64,000 nucleotides of DNA from positions 31,077,128-31,141,127 of the forward strand of contig CM062294.1 in assembly GCA_031216915.1 (NCBI GenBank). The letters are read 5' to 3'. A program made the position numbers and the translations under genes. Below, piece by piece: positions 1 through 10,984 of the stretch. The first letter of the stretch is position 1. Every line of letters starts with the position of its first letter. The notes below the pieces were generated by a model, which was given only the letters and a program-made list of their open reading frames with translations, was not told where the DNA came from and did not search any database. The DNA is from Pictodentalium vernedei. Its lineage: Eukaryota > Mollusca > Scaphopoda > Dentaliida > Dentaliidae.

Positions 1-2335
1 TGATGTCTGGCAGCTTGTAGAGGGTTAACAAGTGCTAACAGGAATATTTATTCATGCAACTTGTAATGTCACACCAAGAACTGTGAATGGCGATTTTTTC
101 TTTAAAATCTACAAAATGTTTTCAGAGAAATCCAGGGAGAACATGAATTTTAAGCTTTTGATGGGTATCATTGTTTATCCAGCCCAAAACGGGTTGTTAT
201 TTGAATACTCTTATTACTTCCAAAAATAATTCTCAGTGAATTCTACTTCCACTTATTTTGATCTCTCCTCCGAACTTCGGGTGCTGTGGATACGCAAACA
301 CGGCCCATTTTATCAACATTTTGATGTTTGAGAACCTGCATAGGGTTAACAAATGGTTACAGGAATATTTTGTACATGCAACTTGTAATGTCACACTAAC
401 ATCTGAGAATGGCCATTTTTTCTTGAAAATCTACGGCATGTTTTTAGAGAAATCCTCAGATAACACAAATTTCTAACCTTTTGAGGGATATCGCCTTGTA
501 ACCCGCCCTAAACGGGTTAATGCTTGGTTTTGTGAATACCTTCATTACTTACAAAAATGATCGTCGGAGAATTTCACTTCCAATGAAGGAGGTTATGTTT
601 ATCTCGCAGGTACACATTTGGTGTTATGGTTGCCTAAGAACAGACCATTTTCTCCAAACGTCTATGTTTGGCAGCCTCTGGAGGGTTAACAAATGCTTAC
701 CGAAATATTTTGTTCATGCAACTTGTAATGTCACTCTGAAGACCTGCGAAGGGTCAATTGCTCTTGAAATCTTTTTTTTTAAAAATCCACAGAAAACTGA
801 AATTTTAAGCTTTTAAGGGATATATCTCCTTAACTAGGCAAAAATGAGTTAAAACCTCGATTTTTGAATGCACTTACTACTTACAAAAATGTTTCCCTCT
901 CAGTTTTGCGTCCTGTAAAAGAAGGTACCTTTCTCTGTTGCATTCCCATTTGATGTTGTTGGTGTTCAAAAACAGACTATTTTTTCAAAATTTTGACATT
1001 TAGCATCCATGGATGGTTAACAAATGCTTACCGCAATAATTTATTCAATCAGCTGGTAATGTGACACCAAGACCTATCAATGACCATTTCCTCTTGAAAA
1101 CCCTACCAGATGTTTGTAAAGAAATCCAGGGAAAACATAAATTTTTAAGCTTTTGATGGGTATCACAATTAACAACCACAAAAGGGGTTAACGCTTGGTT
1201 TCTTGAATACCCTTATTACTTACAAAAATGGTCCTCGGTGAATTCCACTTCCAACAAAGGAGATTATGTTTATTTCTCAGGTACACGTTGGGTGCTGTGC
1301 GTGTCTGAAAAGAGCCCATTTCAACAGAATTACGATGCTCGGCAGCCTGTAGAGGGTTAATAAATGCTCACCGGAATATTTTGTCCATGCAACTTGTAAT
1401 GTCACACAAAGACCTGCGAGTAGTCAATTTTTCTTGAAAACCTACAGGATGTTTTTAGAGAAATCCACAGAAAATGGGAATTTTAAGATTTTAAGGGGTC
1501 TCTCTCTTTAGCCTGTCCAAAATGGGTTAAGACTTCGACTTTTGAATACCCTTACTACTTACAAAAATGTTTGCGTATAGATTGTGCGCTCGCTAAAAGA
1601 AGGCACTTTTCTTTGTGGCGTACCCAGTGGCTGCTGTTGGCGTCAAAAAACAGCCCATTTTATCACAATTTTCACTTTTAGCAGCCCGTGGAGGGTTAAC
1701 AAATTTCTCACCGCAGTATTTTGTCCATGCAACTTCTATTGTCACACCAAGGCCTGGGAGTGACAAATTTTTCTTGAAAATCTACAAGACTCGTTTCGAG
1801 AAATCCACGAAAAACACGAATTTTTTAGATTTATGGGGGTATTGCTGTTTAACCAGCCCAAAACGGGTTAACGCTTGGTTTTTTGAACACCCTTATTACT
1901 TACAAAAATGATCCTCGGTGAATTCCACTACCAATAAAGGAAGTAATGTTTACCTCTCGGGTATCGTTTGGGTGCTGTGGGGGTCTGAAACCGGCCCATT
2001 TCATCAAAATGTCGATGTTTGGCAGCCTGTGGAGGGTTACCATATGCATCGCCTAACATGTCATGTGTATCAAAGGTCGTGTCATAGGCAGGTCTAACAA
2101 TGGTGAATGTTTAAAAAAAAATCTACAAGACGTGTTTCGAGAAAGTGCCGATAAACCCAAATTTTGGCAGTTTTTTTTCCAATTCTGGCGAAATAAGGGT
2201 TAAATCGAAAATTCCGCTTCAGTACATTTTTACATTTTTTGCCCGTCTATGCTTGTGCCAAATTGTGTGAAAATCGGTTCGAAAATGGCTTCTGAATCGT
2301 ACGGACAAAAATGTGTGGAAAAAAAAACCCCCAAA
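1..2335 (+). repeat. Higher-order repeat unit 1 (cut by window start)
   Basis: This is a run of seven diverged monomers of about 335-340 bp. Each has a GTTAACAAATG core followed by a 'catgcaacttgtaatgtcac' block and an 'agaaatcca' block. The window opens inside the first monomer; the last (near 2035) is a divergent type beginning GTTACCATATGCATCGCC and followed by a poly-A-rich tail. Small open frames recur (FVHATCNVT-like peptides), but they repeat with the monomer and shift frame, so they are not genes. The order of monomer types matches the complete unit at 10,985-13,705. Confidence 0.85.
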
Positions 2336-2799
2336 AATAAGACTTTATGATTCTGGAGAATCATGGCTTTTCCCGATGAGATTCCATGATTTTTCATGAC
2401 CCCACAGTGTCTTGTTGTTTTTAACTGTCTCACTGAAGTCCCTTCATTGATGTTATGAAAAAGGTGAAGATAGTAATCTCAAATGACAGAGTTTGATAAA
2501 AAATTGTTTAGGTAAAAACCATCATTAACGGTGGACTGGTTTAATGTCAATATCGTCTTCCAACAAGTCAATGACCGACAAATGGAGTTATGTTTGTTTG
2601 ACACATACCCACTGAGTGCTGTGTCGATTTAAAAATGGTCCATTTTATCTCAAATGTATCCAAAATATTGATGCCTAGCAGATTGTAGAGGGTTAACATG
2701 TGCTAACAGGCACATGTATTCATGCAACTTGCAATTTCAAACCAAAAAGTGCGAATGGCCATTTTTACTTAAAATCTGTAAGATGTTTTCAGAGAAATT
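2336..2799 (+). repeat. Higher-order repeat unit 2 (truncated)
   Basis: The unit head (TTTATGATTCTGGAGAATCAT and following) directly follows the unit 1 tail, and the first monomer starts near 2690. Similarity ends after 'agagaaatt' at about 2799, where unrelated sequence begins, so only the head and part of one monomer remain. Confidence 0.8.
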
Positions 2800-3111
2800 C
2801 ATGCGCATGCGCTCTTTTCGAATTCGACGTGACGAAATGCGAAATTCGTATCGCTCTTCATGGAAAGTGATGCCACAACTATCCATGAACAACGAGTGAA
2901 AATTTCATGCAAATCTGCCTAGAATTGGTTGGGATATAGCGTTTTGAAGAGAGGAGGTAACTGTCTGAATTTGGTCCTTCCTTTTCAAGCCAGTTCGAAA
3001 AAAGACGTCGTGAATGGGCGCAGACTCCTTTAGAGCCCCCCCCCCCCCCCCCATCTCTCTCTCTGTAAATGGAAGTTGCTTCTTTAAGACCGCCACCCAG
3101 GGATCCCAACA

Positions 3112-4212
3112 CGACCTTTAAACCTAAGAGAATCGTCAGAAGTTTAAAGTGAAAACAAATTTGCGGTGATTGGGTTTCTGGCAGGCAGGAAAAGATTGAC
3201 GAAGATTTGCATATTGGATATTAAAATAGCACTTCTGACATACACGAACCGTGTCCAGGCCGCTGGAGGCAGCGACTTGAAATGTTCTGAACTTGTTCTA
3301 CGAACACTGGCCGACATTTTGGGATCTGTTTGGAGCGTCCGAGCTGCCTGGAAAACACCACGCATCGCTTGGAATGAGAGAGTACTATTCGTCCCGACTC
3401 TATCAGTTCAGAATGGACATGGGCAGTGTTGTAGACGACTGTGGAGCTGCGATTGAGCATAAAGTCCCAGGTTTCGGTGCCTCATTGCCTAAGCGGCTCC
3501 ATTGGATGATTTTTTGTCTCAATATCGTCCTTACTACTTGTAGTTTATACCGTTGCCGTACGTTAATGTAGCCTCTTGCCATTTTCGAGACTTTCAACCC
3601 AGAACGCCGCCAAAGTGAGGAAGTGCGGGGGTGGGCGTGGGGGGGGGGGGGGTAGGGGTGGGTGGTTGGGGTGTGGGGTGGGGGGGGGGGGCTGTAGCGG
3701 CGAGGGGGTGGGGTATCCTGACACTATCTTTAAACGTTAGATAATCGGAAGAGGTTGCAGTGAAAAGAAATTGGCGGTGAGTAGGTGTTTTGGCGGGAAA
3801 CGATTAACGAAAATTTGCCAATTTGACATTAAAATTGCACTTCTCACAAACACGAACCGTGTCCAGACCGCCGAAGGCAGCGACTTCTAATTTTCAGAAC
3901 TTGTTCTACGCACCCTGGCCGACATTTTGGCATCTGTTGCAAGTGTCGAGACCGCGTGGAGAACACCACTCATCGCGTGGAAAGTGAGAGTACTATTCGT
4001 CCCGACTCTATCAGTTTGGAATGGAATTGGGCACTATTGTAGACTACTGTAGAGCAGCGATTAAGCATAAAGCCGGAGTTTTTTGTGCCAAATTGCCTAA
4101 CCGGCTCCAAGGTATGATCTTTCGTCTGTACATCGCCCAGATCGTCTGAAGTTTATACCGTTACCATATGTTGAAGTAGCCTTTTGTCATTTTCGCCACT
4201 TTCGACCCAGAT
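3112..4212. repeat. Diverged direct duplication of about 490 bp
   Basis: The blocks 3112-3608 and 3722-4212 align along their length, for example at 'cacgaaccgtgtccag', 'gagagtactattcgtcccga' and 'ttgtctcaatatcgtcc' / 'tcgtctgtacatcgccc'. They differ by scattered substitutions and small indels. Frames inside copy 1 (63-96 aa) are not conserved in copy 2, so I do not call a gene. A G-rich spacer separates the copies. Confidence 0.75.
3625..3712 (+). other. G-rich tract with G-quadruplex potential
   Basis: Many closely spaced runs of three or more G occur on the plus strand, including two runs of at least 12. A 17-C run at 3036-3052 and G runs near 4365-4380 and 4447-4457 are in the same interval. 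Homopolymer lengths may be unreliable in an assembly. Confidence 0.6.
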
Positions 4213-5150
4213 TTGAGGGTACCTTCCTTCAGCGAAATCTAGCCATGCTCACAACCACGCCCTCTCCCCGTCGGCCCGGGTGCTTCTAAAGATAAAAAGG
4301 TCAATGGGGCGGGGCCCGTTAGCAAACAAACGGGGGCAGGTGTAGTTGGTGAAAAACAGCAAGGGGGGGGGGGGGGGGGGCACGTGTCCTAGGTAAAAGA
4401 AACAATAGGGGGCAGGTGTCCTAGGTAAAAAAAAAACAGCAGGAAGGGGGGGGGGGGTGCAGATGTCCCCACTAATTAATTTTAATAACAGGCAGGTGTT
4501 CATGGGGCAGGCCCACTGCTCGGTGTTCCAAATTTTCTATGGTACTTGGCCTTGACGGAAACAACACTTCAACAAGAAACAACGGGAAACCTATTTGCAG
4601 TAAAGCTGCAAATATAAACATGATTTTAGGACCATTCCATGGCCAGTTTAAAGCCTACTGCGATATCAGCGTTTATTACTCTCGTCCTTTCACTGCATCA
4701 CTGCAGTGTTTCACGCGAGTCGAGTTCTGACGTCATGCAAGTTTGACGGACATGCTTTCAATTTTGTTATTGACAACAACATATTTATAATTTCGTGATT
4801 ACTGATCGGAATTTTGAAAACGACACATGCAATCGCGAAAGAGTTTTCTGAAAAACACGATTCTGCAAAAGGTTTTAGTGAAATTTGATTATTTTTTTTT
4901 ATTTTCAATTTCAACGGCTCTTGTCGAAAAGGTGTTAATCAGTGATCGTCCCAAACGAGATCAAAGACTGACGCTGTATATTAATAACACACAGAGAATC
5001 TTCTAAGAATATACACGCGCAATCCTAAAATGAAAGAAATCAAGTCTTTTTTCAGGTTTTACGAGAGAAATATGTCCAATTGTATCATTGAATCATGTTT
5101 AGGTATATGTGGGCGAGACATTTTCTATACGGGCAAAATACAGACTAAAT
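4213..5150. other. Non-repeat spacer, no gene seen
   Basis: After the G-rich tracts this is AT-rich sequence with only short frames (61-84 aa) and no recognisable domain. It ends abruptly at the left end of repeat unit 3. Confidence 0.5.
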
Positions 5151-6651
5151 ACTAGACTTTATGATTCTGGAGAATCATGGCTTTTCCCGACGAGATTCCA
5201 TGATTTGTCATGACCCCACAGTCTATGATGAATTGCTTTTGACTGTCTCATTGAAGTTCCTTCATTGATGTCATGAAAAAGGTGAGTATAGAAGTCTCAA
5301 ATGACTCAGTTTGATAAAAAAAATTGTTTAGGTAAAAACCATCATTAACGGTGGAGAGGAGTAATATCAATATCGTCGTCCAACAAGTTAATGACCGACA
5401 AAAGGAGTTATGTTTGTTTGACACATACCCACTGAGTGCTGTATCTATTTGAAAATGGTCCGTTTTATCTCAAATGTATCCAAAATATTGATGTCTGGTA
5501 GTTTGTTAAGGGTTAACAAGTGCTAACAGGAATATTTATTCATGCAACTTGTAATTTTACACCAAAAACTGTGAATGGCCATTTTTACTTAAAAATCTAC
5601 AAGATGTTTTCAGAGAAATCCAGGGAGAACATGAATTTTAAGCTGTTGACGGGTATAATTGTTTATCCAGCCCAAAACGGGTTAAGGGTTGTTTTTTTAA
5701 TACGCTTGTTACTTATAAAAATAATTCTCAGTGAATTCTACTTCCACTTATGTTGATTTCTCCTCTTAACTTTGGGTGCTGCGGGTATGCAAACTTTCAA
5801 CATTTTGATGTTTGAGAACCAGAATAGGGTTAACAAATGCTTACTGGAATATTTTGTAGATGCAACTTGTAATTCACACTAAGATCTGAGAATGGCCAAT
5901 TTTTTTTGAAAATCTACTTGATGTTTTTAGAGAAATCCTTGGATAACATGAATTTTTAACCTTTCGAGTGTTATCACCCTGTAACCAGCTCTAAACGGGT
6001 TAATGCTTGGTTTTATGAATACCTTCATTACTAACAAAAATGATCCTCGGTGAATCCCACTTCCAATGAAGGTGGTTATGTTCATCTCGCAGGTACACAT
6101 TGGGTGTAATGGTTGGCCAGGTACAGCCCATTTTCCCAAAATTTGCTGCCTCTGGAGGGTTAACAAACGCTTACCGGAATCTTTTGTTCATGCAACTTGT
6201 AATGTCACTCCAAGACCTGCAAATGGTCAATTTCTCTTGAATACTTACCAGAATTTTTTGAGAAATCTACCGAAAATGGGAATTTTAACCTTTTAAGGGG
6301 TACATCTCCTTAACCGCCGAAAATGGGTTAAGACCTCATTTTTGAATACCCTTACTACTTACTAAAAATTTTCCCTATCAGTTTTGCGTCCGGTAAAAGA
6401 AGTTATGTTTCTCTGTAGCATTCCCATTTGATGTTGTTGGTGTCCAAAAACAGACTATTGTTTTCGCAATTTTGACATTTAGCAGTCCATGGAGGGTTAA
6501 CAAATGCTTATCTGAATATTTTATCCATGCAATTGGTAATGTGACTCTAAGACCTATCAACGACCATTTTCTCTTGAAACCCTGCGAGACGTTTCTAAAG
6601 AAATTCAGGGAAAACATGATTTTTTAAGCTTTTGATGGGGATTGCTATTAA
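5151..6651 (+). repeat. Higher-order repeat unit 3, left part
   Basis: The unit starts sharply with ACTAGACTTTATGATTCTGG against unrelated DNA. It carries the head and the first monomers, then is interrupted at a TTAA (6648-6651) by the element at 6652-9811. The sharp left edge is the same one seen at 59,856. Confidence 0.85.
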
Positions 6652-9600
6652 GGGGACGTCCAACCTAACTTTGGTCAAATTTCATGTAATTTTCTTTCAA
6701 GTCTAAAAAAGGCCCAAAATGAATAACCCCAATAAATTATATACCAAAATGCTTGGAATGAAACATAGAACATGTGGAAACTGAAATTTGCCATGGAACT
6801 GCTGCCATGTGTAAATAGCACCACCTGAAAGTCTGCTATGGCATAAGTAAGAGAACAAAATTTTTACAATAAAATACCTCAAAATAAAATAACAGCTGTA
6901 TTCTATAAACATTTAAGTACATACTCGAAGAAATCTTTTCCTAATTCATGAAAGTAATGAAGATTGAGACCAAATGTTATAAGTGGAGTGCTCACTGATT
7001 GAAGGCAGACATTTTCTTTTGTTTATGTTTTGATTTGGGGAGTTCAACAAAGGTCAACTTGAAGGAGTCCAGCAGAAGAAGTATGGAAGGACAAAAGAGT
7101 GTCTCCCAATATCAAGATGTATGTGTTACTGTAATGGTTTGGAAAGAAAATATGATATTCTCCTATGTAGAATGCACTGCAAAGTCATACATTGTAGTTG
7201 AATAAATATATTTACAAACCCCTTGCACTGTAACCCCTTTTATCCCATGCATCAATTTGATAGTGATTAAATTGTTAAATTTGTCTGGTTTATCAATAAG
7301 TACATTAGCTTTGTTTAACTCTTGGACACCAATACACTCATGATATCTGTTGGAGAAGAAATAAGGGTAACTGTAACCTGTCACTGCAATAAACCATCTA
7401 ATGTACTTAAAAGTACATTGTTATTCAAAACACATCAAATCAACCTTACATAACCATTATTGCATGTACTTTCCCCAAGGAGGCTTACTGACATATTGAG
7501 ATCAGAAGGGCACATCCAGAGGGTCTCACATATTTTTTTCAAGAACGCAGTACACAAAGCAATCCCCAAAAGATGACAAGTGAGCTCCATTTGACACAGA
7601 AAATTTTGGGGGTGGGGGGGGGGGGGGTGGGGCTCTCTTCCTTGTATGACTCTATCTCCGGCACTCAAGGCATATGCCTTTTTTCTCAAAGTTTAACTCT
7701 TTTTTTCTTTTTGAAGATCCTGGCCACACATGTTCCAAACACTATCAGACAGGTAAACCTCCAAATAAGTGTATCTGCAAAAATCATGTTACATTGCAAA
7801 ACATTCTTTTTAGAGTTTTAGTTCTGGACCTTTCATGCTTCTTACTTCCAACTATAACACTTAATTTATCGATTCATGGGTGAATAGAAAAGTCCTGCCA
7901 TAATCAACATTTTGAGTTCCATAAGCCTTCAAAACAGCTCCAATAAAAGTGTCAAACATCAGATTGGTGGCTTTATACAGAATATTCATTAGGTTGTTGC
8001 TTGATAAGTAATAGGAACAAAATCTTCACAAGAAAATTCTGCAGCAATACAATTGAGGGTATTAGCAGGCACTCTGCAACAAATTGTAACAAATCAACTA
8101 GTTATAAACAAAATTTTCTAACTCAAAAGAGTGAAAAAGTACCACAACTCTGAAAAAATGTGGGAAGAAACACATGCTACAGCAGCTACACAGGCATTGT
8201 TTCTCCATGATGCTCGATCACAAAACCAAATATCCTTCAAATTGGAGTAGCAATGGTTGAGATACAAGGGGGAATGTTGGTACATGCAATGATGAATGGG
8301 TAAGACTAAGATTAAGAGGACAGGGGGTCACCACTGCACGGCCCTAGATGCACCTTTGATTTTCCAACTTCCACTAAGTTCCAGGTCTGGGGCATAATAA
8401 TCGCAACACACCCAACTTATCAGTTCATAATTTCAGTTAAATAAAAGAAATTATCAATTTGAATTAAATAATAGATGATGTAAAAATATTTGGCTTCCTT
8501 CGCCTTCTCGTACTATTTAATTACCACAAACAATATCAGTTTGATGCCGACAAACGAAACTGAACGCATGTGGTTTGATTAAAAAGTAACTCGGCATGAA
8601 TAATGAAGAAATTGCGAATATTTCGTGTATTTCATTTATTTAAAAGCCAATTGCAGCTAATATTGACCGTGCATTCGATAATTCGTTTCGGTTTTGACCA
8701 CACGGCCACGCTGACACTCCGTGACAGCGGTTATGTTTATTGTGATATGCAAATTGGGGGATGGTTTCCGGTGAAGGAGATTTGTCACATTTGTCAGTGT
8801 AAAACGATAAAAAAAACCACTGATCGACGCTTGTATTACTATGGTTGGTTGGAAGAAAAAACTAAATTCTCAGCATCGTCCAAGCGCACCTTATTTAAAA
8901 GCACGAATGCATCATTTTCAACCCATCTTCAATCGGTCCTTTGCAGACATCAAACATACCCGTCTTCAAATTCCATGGTTACTAGGACGTAAATAACTTC
9001 GCAGCGACAGGGGGAAATTAACACACTCAATATAGTTCCAGGTCACTTGGAATATACTTCGTGAAAAAGTGATTTCTGAAGCATTCTGCTTACTTTGTTA
9101 TGAATATTGCCTTATTTTATGGGTATCGTCCCGATTTTATACACTCGGTTATTTTTTTTACAAGTGGTTCATGTTGTCTTTCTAGTGCGCAATAATTCAG
9201 ATTTTTTGTCAACAAAAAAGTTCAGACGGCCTGTAAACACGAGAGGGAATTTCGAACCATATTTTGCAGTTATGACATTAACAGCTCAAGTATTTGCTGT
9301 CACCTGTTTGCAAATACGCTCATACATTGTCTCGAACAAATAAAGGGCGTGATCACGTCCTTGCATTCTTACGATTGCCCAAATTGAGTATTTCTGCAAG
9401 AACCACATCGTAATCACATGACCGGAAAAACATCATTGAAACATGGCCACATCCGGAACATCAAAAATTTGTATTGATGTTATTACATTCAAACGTCAAA
9501 ACCCACCAGAGTGTGTGTCAAAAAAATGCTTTCTCCGAGTCTGTAGTATGTTATCATTATATTGAGGACAAGGCTTTCGAATTACCGATTATTTTGTGGT

Positions 9601-9811
9601 TTTACCGGTTCGTTACTTATGCCATTTGCAAATTAATCTTCTTCAAAATCCTAAAATTCACTTTTTTTCCTGAAAAAAATTATATGTACCTTTTCTATGC
9701 ACTTCACTCATTATTTTGATATATAATTTGCCTTTCCTTACTTCTCTTATCTGTTTCTGAGGCATTGGGAAAAATGTCAAAAAATTGACCAAAGTTAGGT
9801 TGGACGACCCC
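6652..9811. mobile_element. 3,160-bp TIR element with TTAA target duplication (Kolobok-like, non-autonomous)
   Basis: The ends are inverted repeats of about 28 bp with one mismatch: the left begins GGGGACGTCCAACCTAACTT and the right, read inward, begins GGGGTCGTCCAACCTAACTT. TTAA stands on both sides (6648-6651 and 9812-9815). The paralogous site near 61,370 reads gctattaaccatccc with no insert, so the insertion is exact. TTAA duplications occur in the piggyBac and Kolobok superfamilies; a GGG-starting terminus fits Kolobok better than the CCY start of piggyBac. The longest internal frame (8603-8992, 129 aa) is unrecognised and no transposase is visible. Confidence 0.8.
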
Positions 9812-10984
9812 TTAACCATCCAAAAGGGGGTTAATGCTTGGTTTTTTGAATACCCTTATTACTAATAAATTTGGTCCTCGGTGAATTCCACTTCCAACAA
9901 AGTAGATTATGTTTATCTCTCTGGTATGCATTGGGTGTTGTGCGCGTCTGAAAACAGCCTATTTCAACAAAATTACGATGCTTAGCAGCCTGTAGAGGGT
10001 TAATTATAGCTCACCGGAATATTTTGTCCATGCAACTTGTAATGTCACACAAGGACCTGCGAATAGTCAATTTTTCCTGAAAACCTACAAGTTGCTTTTA
10101 GAGAAATCTACAGAAAATGGGAATTTTAAGCTTTTAAGGGGTATCTCTCTTTAACCAGCCCAAAATGGGTTAAGGCTTCGACTTTTGAATACCCTTACCA
10201 CTATCAAAAATGTTTCCCCATCAATTTTGCGTCCGATAAAAGAAGGAACCTTTCTCGGTGGTACACCAAGTGGGTGCTGTTGGCGTTCAAAAACAGCCCA
10301 TTTTATCACAATTTGGACTTTTAGCAGGCCGTGGAGGGTTAACAAATGCTCACCGCAGCATTTTGTCCATGCAAATTCTATTGTCACACCAAGGCCTGGG
10401 AGTGCCAAATTTTTTTTGAAAATCTGCAAGACTCGTTTAGAGAAATCCACGGAAAATACGAATTTTTGAGCTTTATGGGGGTATTGCTGTTTAACCAACC
10501 CAAAACGGGTTAACGGTTGGTTTTTTGATTACCCTTATTACTGACAAAAATGATTCTCTGTGAATTCCACTTCCAATAAAGGAAGTTATGTTTATCTCTC
10601 GTGTATTGTTTGGGTGCAGTGTTGGCCTGAAACTGGCCTATTTCATCAAAATTTCGATGTTTGGCAGTCTGTGGAGGGTTACCATATGCATCGCCTGATA
10701 TGTCGTGTGGATCAAAGGGCGTGTCACAGACAGGTCTAGCAATGTTGAATGTATAAAAAAAATCTACAAGACGTGTTTCGGGAAAGTGACGATAAACCCC
10801 AATTTTGGCAGTTTTTTGCCAATTCTGATGAAATAAGGGTGAAATCGAAAAATCCCCTTGGGTACATTTTTAGATTTTGTGCCCCTCTATGCGTGTGCAA
10901 AATTTCGTGAAAATCGGTTCGAAAATGGCTTCTGAATCGTACGGACAAAATGTGTGGAAAAAAACCAAAAAAAAAAAAAAACAA
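9812..10984 (+). repeat. Higher-order repeat unit 3, right part
   Basis: The monomer series resumes in register directly after the TTAA at 9812-9815. It ends with the divergent GTTACCATATGCATCGCC monomer near 10,677 and the A-rich tail, then joins unit 4. Confidence 0.85.

Noticed and set aside
8603-8992. 129-aa frame inside the TTAA element as a transposase
   Set aside because: No recognisable transposase motif, low length and no conserved acidic triad that I can see.
10185-10469. 94-aa frames of the FVHAxxxVTPRPG type in the higher-order repeat
   Set aside because: They recur with the monomer, but lengths and frames vary between monomers, and overlapping frames exist on the other strand.
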